Shown here piece after piece: positions 17,382 through 25,597 of a stretch of 64,000 nucleotides of DNA; position 1 is the stretch's first letter; each line of letters begins with the position of its first letter. Source of the DNA: Candidatus Methanoperedens sp. GTDB lineage: Archaea; Halobacteriota; Methanosarcinia; Methanosarcinales; Methanoperedenaceae. Made by a program: the position numbers and the translations under genes. Below the pieces are notes generated by a model. The model made no database searches. It was given only the letters and a program-made list of their open reading frames with translations, and had not been told where the DNA came from. The stretch is taken from contig JAQUQX010000001.1 in the NCBI GenBank assembly GCA_028715885.1, forward strand, positions 62,001 to 126,000. Direction: 5' to 3'.

Positions 17382-18950
17382 GTGAAAATACTTGTAAGCG
17401 ACCCTATATCCGACCAGGGTGTCGAAATATTAAAAAAAGAATTTGATGTTGATATAGCAACAGGACTTCCGCCTGCTGAATTGATTAAACGCGTAGGGAA
17501 TTACGAAGCCCTTATCGTGCGCAGCGAAACGCAGGTGACAAAGGACGTCATCAATGCGGGCAAGAAATTAAAAATAATAGGTCGCGCCGGCGTGGGCGTG
17601 GATAATATAGACGTAAACTCGGCGACGGAGCGGGGCATCATCGTCGTGAACGCGCCTGAAGGCAATACGATTTCAGCAGCCGAACACACGATAGCAATGA
17701 TGATGGCAATGTCGAGGAATATCCCGCAAGCCAATGCATCGCTCAAGAGCAAGAAATGGGACAGGAAGAAATTCATGGGGGTTGAAGTCAGGGGAAAAGT
17801 GCTGGGCGTTGTTGGGCTGGGGAGGATAGGAACAGAGGTCGCAAAACGGGCGCAGGGGATGGAGATGAACATACTTGCTTATGACCCGTTCATATCGCAG
17901 GAAAGAGCTGGCGAACTCGGCGTTGAACTGACCACGGTCGAGGACATAGTAAAACGCGCAGATTATATTACGGTGCATACTCCTCTCACCAAAGAGACAA
18001 AAGACCTTATCGGCAGCAAGGAATTCGTGATTATGAAGAAGGGGGCGCGCCTCATCAACTGCGCAAGAGGCGGCATTATAAACGAGGAAGCGCTTGCAAA
18101 GGCGGTAAAAGACGGCATAGTAAGCAGCGCAGCCATCGATGTCTTTACCAAGGAACCGCCATTTGAGAACCCGCTCCTTGAACTTGACAGCGTTATCGTG
18201 ACGCCGCACCTTGGCGCATCGACCGAGGAAGCACAGATTAACGTGGCTGTTTCGGTAGCAGAGCAGGTAGTCAATGCCCTAAAAGGTCTTCCTGTCAAGA
18301 ACGCCATTAACATGCCGTATGTCAAACCCGATGTCATGCAAATAATTGAACCGTACCTGCCGCTGGGTGAAAAAATCGGAAAACTGTGCACCCAGTTGAT
18401 GGGCAATTACGAGATGGTTGAGATTTCATACAGCGGTGAAATTGCTGATAAGAACCTGGCGCCGTTAACACTTGCAGTATTGAAGGGGCTGCTTGAACCC
18501 ATGCTCGGGTCAGCCGTGAATTATGTAAATGCGCCCACAATAGCAAAAGAGCGAAAGATAAAGGTCATCGAGAGTAAATCCAAGACAGTAGAGGGCTATC
18601 CGAGCCAGATATCCGTGAAATTAAGCAGGAAGGGCGAAGAAAAACTGGTAAGCGGCTCCATCATAGGGAAAGAACCGCGCATCGTTCAGATAGACGGATA
18701 CCGAATCGACATAGTGCCTTCGGGCTATATGGTAGTGGCAAAGCACAAAGACCATCCCAATATCATAGGACCGTGCTGCATGATTCTTGGAAGTAACAAC
18801 ATCAATATCGCAGGAATGCAGGTTGGCAGGATTAAGATGGGGGGCAATGCGATAATGGTGCTTAACATAGACAGCGAAGTGAGCGACGGGATACTTGATG
18901 ATATCAGGGCGGTTGACGGCATAATCGATGCGAAACTCGTGGTCTTATGA
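17382..18950 (+). CDS. serA: D-3-phosphoglycerate dehydrogenase
   Basis: A 522-residue enzyme for the first step of serine synthesis, oxidising 3-phosphoglycerate with NAD. The catalytic domain carries VGVDNID, the Rossmann motif GVVGLGRIGTEVAKRA, the Arg block INCARGGIINEEAL and the His block TPHLGASTEEAQ. The C-terminal half has the allosteric substrate-binding domain and an ACT domain (DHPNIIGPCCMILG to the end), the long type that is usually feedback-regulated by serine. GTG 17382 is used because it gives KILVSDPIS as in relatives and GGTGAT lies before it; a GTG three codons upstream is also in frame. Confidence 0.96.
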   Translation: MKILVSDPISDQGVEILKKEFDVDIATGLPPAELIKRVGNYEALIVRSETQVTKDVINAGKKLKIIGRAGVGVDNIDVNSATERGIIVVNAPEGNTISAAEHTIAMMMAMSRNIPQANASLKSKKWDRKKFMGVEVRGKVLGVVGLGRIGTEVAKRAQGMEMNILAYDPFISQERAGELGVELTTVEDIVKRADYITVHTPLTKETKDLIGSKEFVIMKKGARLINCARGGIINEEALAKAVKDGIVSSAAIDVFTKEPPFENPLLELDSVIVTPHLGASTEEAQINVAVSVAEQVVNALKGLPVKNAINMPYVKPDVMQIIEPYLPLGEKIGKLCTQLMGNYEMVEISYSGEIADKNLAPLTLAVLKGLLEPMLGSAVNYVNAPTIAKERKIKVIESKSKTVEGYPSQISVKLSRKGEEKLVSGSIIGKEPRIVQIDGYRIDIVPSGYMVVAKHKDHPNIIGPCCMILGSNNINIAGMQVGRIKMGGNAIMVLNIDSEVSDGILDDIRAVDGIIDAKLVVL

Positions 18951-19132
18951 ACAAAAAGTCGCTTGAAGTTCTAATATCGGTTGGTTCTGTAGCTGTATTT
19001 ATTATCCTGATTGCTGCTGCAAAGCTCATGATGCCCGTATCGTCAGGTTTTGGATATGCCGCAACTTTGCTGATTTTTATTGTAATTATGGGCATGTCTG
19101 GATTAAAGCTGGCAGAGATTCCGGATAAATGA
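18947..19132 (+). CDS. Small two-span membrane protein
   Basis: A 61-residue protein with two hydrophobic spans (about 9-28 and 36-52) separated by a short PVSSGFGY turn, N-terminus basic. It overlaps the serA stop by 4 nt (ATGA), so it is probably translated together with serA. I do not recognise a family, and no motif suggests a role. The overlap and the clean two-span pattern are the reasons to accept it. Confidence 0.6.
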   Translation: MNKKSLEVLISVGSVAVFIILIAAAKLMMPVSSGFGYAATLLIFIVIMGMSGLKLAEIPDK

Positions 19133-19258
19133 GAAACTCACCATGATTTATAAGCGAAGCTAAGAAAGGGTTTGCAAGAAATTAGGTAGCAAAGAAAATA
19201 GAGATACTTGTAATAGTCAGGTGAATTATCGTTTTTGCAGTTTAATGGATGTGATATA

Positions 19259-19894
19259 ATGGAGTTGGTAACAATTATTGGTCTTGCGGCAGGTTTGTTC
19301 GGCGCCCTTATGGGCATCGCCGCAATTATTTACGCTCTGGGTTATTTCGAGTATATAGGAGGCAAGAAAAAGTTTACAATCATGCCGATTAGCAAAGAGA
19401 GGCTGAAACAAAAGCTTCTTTTGCTGAACTCTCCTGAGCTGCCTTACCAGATAAAGCCGTCTGAAGAAACGGATTTGTTCGTGGAATGGAAAATCGTAGA
19501 TGCAGCGTGGTATGCAATATTTTCCAAAGAGCGCCTGAGCAAAATGTACCGCGCTTATCTCCTGCTGGATGAGTCCCGAAAAGCTGCGCGCTACTGCGAG
19601 GAGACGGGAAGCGTGCGCTGGTATGCAGGGGCAGACGGCGCACTCAAGCCGGGTGTGGCATTTGAGAAAACTTTTTTCAGGGGCAGGATTCTTTTCCAGA
19701 AGTCATGGGGAGTCCGGTACGGAATAAAAGAAGATATGACGATGGGCAAGATATATGAATACAAATTCGATGTGAACAGGGTGCGCGACCCCATTGTAAA
19801 GGCTATTGAAGAAAGCGGCTGGGAGTTCGTTCCGGTTGTGAGAAAGAAACATGCCACTTATGAGAGTATGAAAGCGTATAGCAAAAATAGATAA
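19259..19894 (+). CDS. Uncharacterised membrane-anchored protein, 211 aa
   Basis: One N-terminal membrane span (ELVTIIGLAAGLFGALMGIA region) followed by a soluble domain of about 170 residues rich in aromatic and charged residues, with SKERLSKMYRAYLLLDESR and VRWYAGADGALKPG. I recognise no family. The ATG at 19259 sits at the edge of the membrane segment; an upstream in-frame TTG at 19235 has no ribosome site. It stands alone on the plus strand between serA and guaA and may be an ordinary archaeal membrane protein of unknown role. Confidence 0.6.
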   Translation: MELVTIIGLAAGLFGALMGIAAIIYALGYFEYIGGKKKFTIMPISKERLKQKLLLLNSPELPYQIKPSEETDLFVEWKIVDAAWYAIFSKERLSKMYRAYLLLDESRKAARYCEETGSVRWYAGADGALKPGVAFEKTFFRGRILFQKSWGVRYGIKEDMTMGKIYEYKFDVNRVRDPIVKAIEESGWEFVPVVRKKHATYESMKAYSKNR

Positions 19895-19934
19895 TCAGTA
19901 TATTTTTTATAACTGAACAACAATTTCAACTAAA

Positions 19935-20510
19935 ATGATAAAGCTCATCGTCATCAACAATTACGGTCAATTCTGCCACCTGATACACCGTGCAGTTCGG
20001 GATTTAGACCAGGAAGTGGAGCTTATGAAAAATACATCCACCATCGAAGAAATCATGTCAAAAGAACCCGACGGTATCATACTCAGCGGCGGTCCCACCC
20101 TTGAGCGCGCGGGCAATTGCAGCCTGTATGTTAAAGAGCTTGACCTGCCAATCCTGGGCATCTGCCTTGGGCATCAGGTGATGGCGCAGGCTTACGGCGG
20201 CGAGGTAAAGACCGGTGCAGCAGGGGGTTATGCCGCAGTCGAGATAGAAGTAATCGAGGAAAACGATATCCTGAAAGGTATAGGTCCAAGAACGAAGGTC
20301 TGGGCGTCCCATGCTGACGAGGTGCGCTCCCTCCCTCCGGATTTCACAAGGCTTGCGCGGTCACGGATTTGCGAAATAGAAGCTATGAAACATAAAACAA
20401 AACCGCTGTACGGCGTGCAGTGGCATCCTGAAGTCTCTCATACCGAGCGGGGAAACGACCTTCTCAGGAACTTTTTTGAGGTTTGCCGGAACTACCGGCA
20501 AGTTGCATGA
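19935..20510 (+). CDS. guaA: GMP synthase glutamine amidotransferase subunit
   Basis: A 191-residue class I glutamine amidotransferase that supplies ammonia for conversion of XMP to GMP. The nucleophile is in [12 protein letters not shown], the catalytic His/Glu in [14 protein letters not shown], and [11 protein letters not shown] forms the oxyanion region. In many archaea the amidotransferase and the ATP-pyrophosphatase are separate polypeptides, as here; the synthetase subunit is not in this window. The 3' end overlaps the convergent MFS gene by 47 nt. Confidence 0.95.
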   Translation: MIKLIVINNYGQFCHLIHRAVRDLDQEVELMKNTSTIEEIMSKEPDGIILSGGPTLERAGNCSLYVKELDLPILGICLGHQVMAQAYGGEVKTGAAGGYAAVEIEVIEENDILKGIGPRTKVWASHADEVRSLPPDFTRLARSRICEIEAMKHKTKPLYGVQWHPEVSHTERGNDLLRNFFEVCRNYRQVA

Positions 20511-21549
20511 CTGCATAACCCAGTAAAGCAAAAAATGCTCCAGCTGCCATAACTGCCCTGTAACTGTAATATTCAAGGATAATACCGCCCACAAGAGAAC
20601 CTATTATAGTTGCAAATGCGATGGACGAATTGAGCAATCCTGCTGCTGCGCCTTTTTCTTCGTTTGTCTCGATAAGCTCCCGCGTTGAACCCACGTACAG
20701 GCAGGAATAGGAAAAAGCGATGAGTACCATGCCCACAACAGCCTGGTAGTATATCGTCAGCGGTATCAGCGCTATAAAGGCAGCCGCAGAGAGTAAATCT
20801 CCTGCATGGATGAGAGATGTGGTGTTGTACCTGTCAAGTCTCCTCATAATGAAAAATTGCAGTGTGGGATTCAATGTATATATTAGCCCGACCCATAATT
20901 CATTTGCCCCGAGGCTCACAAGGTATAATGGAAAAATCACCCATACGTTATTGGCACCTATCTGGCGCAGGAAAAATCCGAAATACAGGTTCCAGTTCTT
21001 TTTCAGTATATCCCTGGAGAAATAATCGGCTTTCTTTTTTGTACGTACTTGCGTATCAGGCAGTGTTAATGTGATTAAGAAGGATGCTGCGAACAATAAT
21101 GATGAAATTGTAAAAATCTGCCAGTAAACCGCAATCATTCCCGCAAGCATGTTCCCCACAGCCCAGCCCAGAGGCATGAAAGAGCTGAATTTACTGATGC
21201 TGCGTCTTAAGTTATAAACATAAAGCATCAGCACCGCGGGATAAATTCCTATGCTGAAGCCGGTAAGTGCGCGAATTACAGCCAGGCTGAGCGGGTCGTA
21301 AGCAAAGACCTGAAGAAAAAAAGCCACAGCAGCGCTTATGAAACCTGCGTACAACAGCTTTTTTGGGGGATACGAATCCGCCACCCTGCTGAATATATAC
21401 GTTGAAATAAAAAGCGCGGTGCCATAGACAGCTCCTATTATTCCTATCTGCGTACCCGAGGCTCCGAGATTATGTGCCAGTATGGGTATGAAAAGATTGG
21501 ACATCATCACAGCAGAGTTGATAAAAAGCTGGATTGTGTTGAGTCTCAT
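20464..21549 (-). CDS. MFS transporter
   Basis: A membrane protein of about 361 residues with roughly 11-12 spans. The MFS loop motif between spans 2 and 3 is seen as [17 protein letters not shown], and the [14 protein letters not shown] block fits span 4-5. The central loop is basic ([12 protein letters not shown]). Substrate cannot be assigned. The GTG one codon before the chosen ATG is also possible. It is divergent from rfcL across a perfect 20-bp palindrome and overlaps guaA at its 3' end. Confidence 0.85.
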   Translation of the reverse strand: MRLNTIQLFINSAVMMSNLFIPILAHNLGASGTQIGIIGAVYGTALFISTYIFSRVADSYPPKKLLYAGFISAAVAFFLQVFAYDPLSLAVIRALTGFSIGIYPAVLMLYVYNLRRSISKFSSFMPLGWAVGNMLAGMIAVYWQIFTISSLLFAASFLITLTLPDTQVRTKKKADYFSRDILKKNWNLYFGFFLRQIGANNVWVIFPLYLVSLGANELWVGLIYTLNPTLQFFIMRRLDRYNTTSLIHAGDLLSAAAFIALIPLTIYYQAVVGMVLIAFSYSCLYVGSTRELIETNEEKGAAAGLLNSSIAFATIIGSLVGGIILEYYSYRAVMAAGAFFALLGYAVMQLAGSSGKPQKSS

Positions 21550-21609
21550 CACAAGTCTAATGAAAAGATATGTATTTAAGGGAAACCATTATAAGACCCC
21601 GTATCACGA

Positions 21610-21629
21610 CCCCGTATTTAAATACGGGG
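21610..21629. promoter_or_regulatory. Perfect 20-bp palindrome between MFS gene and rfcL
   Basis: CCCCGTATTTAAATACGGGG reads the same on both strands and its AT centre contains TATTTAAATA, which can serve as a TATA box in either direction. It lies 15 nt before the rfcL ATG and 60 nt from the MFS start. A second half-site-like CCCCGTAT occurs just upstream at about 21597-21604. Likely an operator or a hairpin at the rfcL start. Confidence 0.55.
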
Positions 21630-21644
21630 AATACCGGGACTATC

Positions 21645-23075
21645 ATGAAATCTCTTGACTGGACAGAAAAATACCGCCCGCAGACGCTTTCGCAGGTAGT
21701 GGGTCACAACAAGGCGGTCGAGGAGCTTAAAAACTGGGCACAGGCGTGGACGCACGGTACACCCGAGGCAAGGGCGGTCGTACTCCATGGGAGGGCGGGG
21801 ACGGGAAAAACAACGACAGCCCACGCGCTGGCGCATGACATGGGATGGGAGGTAATCGAGATGAACGCCAGCGACCAGCGGACTGCGGAGATAATCGAAA
21901 AAGTGGCGGGTTCCGCTTCGCAGATGAGCAGGCTTGACGGCGCAGGTAAACGGCTTGTGATAATGGACGAAGCCGATAATATCCACGGCACGGCTGACAG
22001 GGGAGGGGAGAGGGCGATACTTGAACTGATAAAGAAAACAAGCCATCCGATAATCCTGATCGCAAATGAACTATACGATATGTCAGCAGGATTGCGAACC
22101 GCCTGCAAACCCATACAGTTCAATTCGTTGATGTCGCGCTCCATGATTCCCGCGCTTAAAAGAATCGTGGAGACTGAAGGCATAAAGTGCGGGCTGGGCG
22201 TGATTGAGAAGATCGCCGATAACGCTAACGGCGACCTGCGAAGCGCGATAAACGACCTTCAGGCAATTGCGCAGGGGAAAACAGGAATTGAGCTTGCGGA
22301 TATAATCACGGGTGAGCGGGACACCAAAGAGAGTATCTTCAAGGTGCTGGTAAAAGTTTTCAAAGGTGGAAATATTATCGAAGCTCATAGTGCCACCTTT
22401 AATCTTGACGAGAATCCTGAGGATTTCATCCAGTGGGTGGACGAGAACCTGCCCCTCGAATATACGGATACGAAAGACCTTGAGGAAGGTTATCGTTATC
22501 TTTCGAGGGCTTCTGTTTTCCTGGGAAGGGTGGGCAGAAGGCAGAATTATAACATGTGGAGGTATGCGAGTGTGCTGATGACCGCAGGCATGATAGTGGC
22601 GCGCTCACATCGCTACACCGGGTTCGTGAAGTACCAGCCCCCATCGCTGTGGAGGAAGCTGGGAGCCACAAAGGGCATGAGGCATGTGCGGGATTCCACG
22701 GCAAAAAAGATCGGGGCGCACTGTCATGTTTCCATGAGTTTTACCCGCTCACAGTTATTGCCGTTTTTCAGGATGATGCTGGAGGATGAGGAATATGCGC
22801 CTCATGTGGCTGCTTTACTCGAACTTGAACCCGAGGAGATTGCTTTCCTTGTTGAGTTAAAGTCCGTAACAAAAAAAATCCAGAAGATATATGATGAGGC
22901 ACGGGCTCTGAAGGAAGCCGAGGTTGAGCATGATGTGGAATTGTTCGGGGGATTCGGCGCAAAGAGCCGGAAACCTGAATTGAAGGACGAAGCTGAAGAG
23001 GAAAAACCGGAAGTTAAAGCCAAGAAAGAGGAGAAAAAAGAAGTTAAATCACAGAGTTCACTGTTTGATTTTTAA
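21645..23075 (+). CDS. rfcL: Replication factor C large subunit
   Basis: A 476-residue AAA+ ATPase that, with the small RFC subunits, loads the PCNA sliding clamp. It opens with LDWTEKYRPQTLSQVVGH, the RFC signature, followed by Walker A (HGRAGTGKTTTAHALA), Walker B (LVIMDEADNI) and a sensor/DNA region with GDLRSAINDLQ. The C-terminal tail is Lys/Glu-rich and ends SQSSLFDF, a PCNA-interacting PIP motif. No intein is present. The frame is open to 21570, but the ATG at 21645 gives the conserved N-terminus and excludes the palindrome from the coding part. Confidence 0.95.
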   Translation: MKSLDWTEKYRPQTLSQVVGHNKAVEELKNWAQAWTHGTPEARAVVLHGRAGTGKTTTAHALAHDMGWEVIEMNASDQRTAEIIEKVAGSASQMSRLDGAGKRLVIMDEADNIHGTADRGGERAILELIKKTSHPIILIANELYDMSAGLRTACKPIQFNSLMSRSMIPALKRIVETEGIKCGLGVIEKIADNANGDLRSAINDLQAIAQGKTGIELADIITGERDTKESIFKVLVKVFKGGNIIEAHSATFNLDENPEDFIQWVDENLPLEYTDTKDLEEGYRYLSRASVFLGRVGRRQNYNMWRYASVLMTAGMIVARSHRYTGFVKYQPPSLWRKLGATKGMRHVRDSTAKKIGAHCHVSMSFTRSQLLPFFRMMLEDEEYAPHVAALLELEPEEIAFLVELKSVTKKIQKIYDEARALKEAEVEHDVELFGGFGAKSRKPELKDEAEEEKPEVKAKKEEKKEVKSQSSLFDF

Positions 23076-23204
23076 AACGCTTCGGTCTCTTTGATCTCGA
23101 TTATTCCTGAGAATCCTATCTCTCTGGAACAACGTAGAAGTTTTTATAGATAGCTTTTATTCAAGAGTAATAATTATAAGTGTACATGCACATACATGGA
23201 TAAT

Positions 23205-23429
23205 ATGGCAACTAAAACCATAACAATTTCACTGGATGCCTATGAAAGATTACGTGCAAAAAAAACCTCTAATGAAAGCTTCACGGACATCATATTGAAA
23301 CTGACAAGAAAAAAGAATACGCTTGACTATATACGTTCCCTGAAACCCAGCACCGAACTTGGTGACAATATTGAAAAAGCAATGCGCAGAACAAGAAAAG
23401 CAAAGCTGAGGGAAGTTGGTTTCCAGTGA
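23205..23429 (+). CDS. vapB: VapB antitoxin (UPF0330-like)
   Basis: A 74-residue antitoxin. ATKTITISLDAYERLRAKK gives the beta strand and first helix of the ribbon-helix-helix fold, and NESFTDIILKLT is the typical block of the archaeal UPF0330/DUF217 antitoxins. The basic C-terminal tail would wrap the toxin. Its stop overlaps the next gene by 4 nt. An ATG three codons earlier (23196) is in frame and may be used instead. The 130 nt upstream are AT-rich and probably hold an autoregulated promoter. Confidence 0.85.
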   Translation: MATKTITISLDAYERLRAKKTSNESFTDIILKLTRKKNTLDYIRSLKPSTELGDNIEKAMRRTRKAKLREVGFQ

Positions 23430-23821
23430 CGTGCCTTGATACTGATTTCATAATTGACCTGCTGCGCCGGAAACCTGCCGCTGAGAGGAAACTGGAAGAC
23501 CTCATGGTAGAAGGGGATAAATTGACTACAACGCCCCTTAACGCATCCGAACTCTACAAAGGCGCATACAGTTCATCCCGACCGATTGAAGAAGCTAAAA
23601 AAGTCAGGTATCTGCTCGATACGCTTGACATTCTGGAATTTTCAGTTGCATCAAGTGAAACATTTGGAAAGCTTTCGATCGAGCTCCAAAGAAAAGGAAA
23701 TGATATCGGGGATTTTGACCTGCTGATAGCGAGTATTGCCCTTACTCATGGAGAGGCGCTGCTCACCAAGAATGCCAGACACTTTTCTAAAGTTCCTGGG
23801 CTGGCTGTGGAGAGTTATTGA
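23426..23821 (+). CDS. vapC: VapC toxin, PIN-domain ribonuclease
   Basis: A 131-residue PIN toxin that starts with a GTG overlapping the antitoxin stop (GTGA). Acidic metal ligands are visible: CLDTDFIIDLLR (first Asp), ASELYKGAY (Glu), and GDFDLLIASIALTHG followed by LLTKNARHFSKV, where the Asp and Asn/His region are conserved in VapC. Known members cut specific tRNA or rRNA and are held inactive by VapB. The pair is complete with no sign of decay. Confidence 0.9.
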   Translation: MTCLDTDFIIDLLRRKPAAERKLEDLMVEGDKLTTTPLNASELYKGAYSSSRPIEEAKKVRYLLDTLDILEFSVASSETFGKLSIELQRKGNDIGDFDLLIASIALTHGEALLTKNARHFSKVPGLAVESY

Positions 23822-23852
23822 AGGCACAAATCAAGTTGCAGCGACGAAAAAC

Positions 23853-23876
23853 GGAACCGCAGATAAGCCAGATTTA
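23853..23876. repeat. Dispersed intergenic repeat GGAACCGCAGATAA-type, copy 1
   Basis: GGAACCGCAGATAA followed by CAGATTTA, between vapC and the convergent gene at 23914. A near-identical 25-nt unit occurs at 25492-25516. A core like AACCGCAGAT recurs in intergenic DNA of various archaea and bacteria as I recall; its role is unknown. Confidence 0.5.
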
Positions 23877-23913
23877 ATACATAAGCTGTTTATAAATACC
23901 GGAAATCAAATAA

Positions 23914-24321
23914 TCAAAAACTCAAATGTGGAGACAGAAGCATCTCCAATTCCTCCATGTTCCTGTACTGTATTGCCTTAACGCCCTTATTTCCAAGCAC
24001 CATCGCCGATACATTCGTCCCCTCCTTATAGGTACAGAGCACGCGCTTACATTTTGATACCGCATAGCATATCTCATAGCCCACGCCGATGGATGGCACG
24101 GTCACATCTGCCACAACGCAGTCCGACTCGTCTATGAAGCATATATCGCTTTTGAATATCTCTTCCTCGGTAAGCCTAGCTTCAGCCTCCTCAAGCTTCG
24201 GGGAAGCCACATGCTCGCTCACCACATCATGCCCCAGCTTTTTCAGGAGTGCTATTATCTGCCTGTACTCGGACAACATGCTGCGCCCGCCCCTTATTGA
24301 ACCTGCGAAGAAGATTTTCAT
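23914..24321 (-). CDS. Nucleoside 2-deoxyribosyltransferase-like protein
   Basis: A 135-residue Rossmann-like protein. KIFFAGSIRGGRSM is the phosphate/sugar-binding loop of the deoxyribosyltransferase and DNPH1 (deoxynucleoside-phosphate hydrolase) group; CVVADVTVPSIGVGYEICYAV carries the acidic residue and the catalytic Glu of the family. Likely it cleaves or transfers the N-glycosidic bond of a deoxynucleotide. The ATG at 24321 has AGGTG upstream; an in-frame TTG at 24336 would overlap trmI. It follows trmI closely (11 nt) and is probably co-transcribed. Confidence 0.8.
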   Translation of the reverse strand: MKIFFAGSIRGGRSMLSEYRQIIALLKKLGHDVVSEHVASPKLEEAEARLTEEEIFKSDICFIDESDCVVADVTVPSIGVGYEICYAVSKCKRVLCTYKEGTNVSAMVLGNKGVKAIQYRNMEELEMLLSPHLSF

Positions 24322-24332
24322 GATGCACCTGT

Positions 24333-25076
24333 TCAATACCTTGCTATCGTGATAAAACCTGTGTGACCCACTCTCGCAGTCGAGGGGCGTGTCCCGCGTT
24401 CGGAAAATGAAATATCCCTTTCTATGGTCTCGATTGTCCTGACTTCTGTGTATTTTGTTTTCTCAATGGCTTCCCTTATTTCCTTTGTATGCTCAAAAAA
24501 AGGCGAATATACGGCAAGAAAACCGTCGGGGTAAATGACCTGCGGAACAAACGGGACAACCTGCGCTGCGGCGCCGGTATCAAGGGTTACAACGTCGAAT
24601 CTCTCATCAATTTTCCGGATTTCCTGCGCAATATCCCCGTGGCGCAGTTCAATATTGGAAAGACCGCAAAGGGCAATGTTTTTCCGCGCAAGCTCAAGGA
24701 AATCCTCTCTTATTTCGTATGACACCACCTTTTTCGCAATCCCGCCAAGATAAATCGCCAGAATCCCCGAACCAGTGCCTGCATCAAGCACGCAGTCAGT
24801 GGAGCATAAGCCGGTGTTCGAGATAATAACCCCGATATCCTTTGGCATCATGGGCGCTCCGCTGCGTTTTGCATGTGTAAAAAAATCAGGCGCCCTGGGT
24901 TTCTGGATTATGAACTCAACGCCGAGATGGGAGCTTATCGTATCGCCGAAGGTTTTTGTCCCGAGTTCATCGAGCTTTATCACCCCGAGGTCTGTGTGCA
25001 GTTCTTCCCCGGGCATGACAAAATATTCTTTCATCTTTCCCATGTGGAATGTCTTTAGAATTACAGGCGTGTCCAT
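24333..25076 (-). CDS. trmI: tRNA (adenine-N1)-methyltransferase TrmI
   Basis: A 247-residue methyltransferase for m1A in the T-loop of tRNA (positions 57/58 in archaea). The N-terminal small domain precedes KPRAPDFFTHAKRSGAPMMPKDIG, a block peculiar to the TrmI family; the SAM site is CVLDAGTGSGILAIYL, and VSYEIREDFLELARKN gives the acidic ribose-binding residue. The Pro/Arg-rich end ERGTRPSTARVGHTGF is also typical. Length is as expected. Upstream region is divergent with the gene at 25121. Confidence 0.93.
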   Translation of the reverse strand: MDTPVILKTFHMGKMKEYFVMPGEELHTDLGVIKLDELGTKTFGDTISSHLGVEFIIQKPRAPDFFTHAKRSGAPMMPKDIGVIISNTGLCSTDCVLDAGTGSGILAIYLGGIAKKVVSYEIREDFLELARKNIALCGLSNIELRHGDIAQEIRKIDERFDVVTLDTGAAAQVVPFVPQVIYPDGFLAVYSPFFEHTKEIREAIEKTKYTEVRTIETIERDISFSERGTRPSTARVGHTGFITIARY

Positions 25077-25120
25077 TATTTCTCCGCTGGGATAATATAG
25101 GACTTAATAGATAAAGAGTA

Positions 25121-25486
25121 ATGGTCTGTATGGTTAATAACGCAGATAAGAAATATTCATTGAAAACGCTTGGGCTTCTGACCGGTAATAAGGAAGTGGT
25201 TATTGAGGATGTTCCCCAGAATGTTCTCACTATTGCCGAGGTTGTGGATGACCCCGATAAATTGCCCTATCTTATAGAAGGCATCAAGTCAATGGAAATT
25301 GAGGACACGGAGAAGTTCAGGTTCGTGCTGCTGCGGGTTCAGATTGATTCCATGCTCCACATGAATGAGGATATAGAGAGGTACCAGAAACGTCTTTACG
25401 TTGCGCAGGTGATTGAAAAATTGCTTTACGGGGAGATTCTGCTTGCTGAAGGCAAGGAAGAAGAGGAGGAAGAATGTGAGGAGTGA
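25121..25486 (+). CDS. Uncharacterised acidic protein, 121 aa
   Basis: A soluble protein with about equal numbers of strands and helices and a very acidic tail (a run of Glu near the C-terminus). I recognise no family. The body has LPYLIEGIKSMEIEDTEKFRF and HMNEDIERYQKRL; no catalytic motif. Start could also be the ATG three codons further in (25130). It stands alone, divergent from trmI. Confidence 0.6.
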   Translation: MVCMVNNADKKYSLKTLGLLTGNKEVVIEDVPQNVLTIAEVVDDPDKLPYLIEGIKSMEIEDTEKFRFVLLRVQIDSMLHMNEDIERYQKRLYVAQVIEKLLYGEILLAEGKEEEEEECEE

Positions 25487-25491
25487 AAAAT

Positions 25492-25516
25492 GGAACCGCA
25501 GATAAACGTAGATTTA
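25492..25516. repeat. Dispersed intergenic repeat, copy 2
   Basis: GGAACCGCAGATAAACG then TAGATTTA, matching 23853-23876 apart from one inserted base and the middle few bases. It lies right after the stop codon of the gene at 25121. Confidence 0.5.
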
Positions 25517-25597
25517 TAGCCCTGTATCAGCATTAATTGGCTGCATCTGCTATCAGGATAGTTTCCTCAATAAACCATGCGTGCCTGTGCCAAATGG

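Noticed and set aside
17501-18546. Minus-strand frames opposite serA
   Set aside because: Antisense of well-matched catalytic and ACT domains; no start signals.
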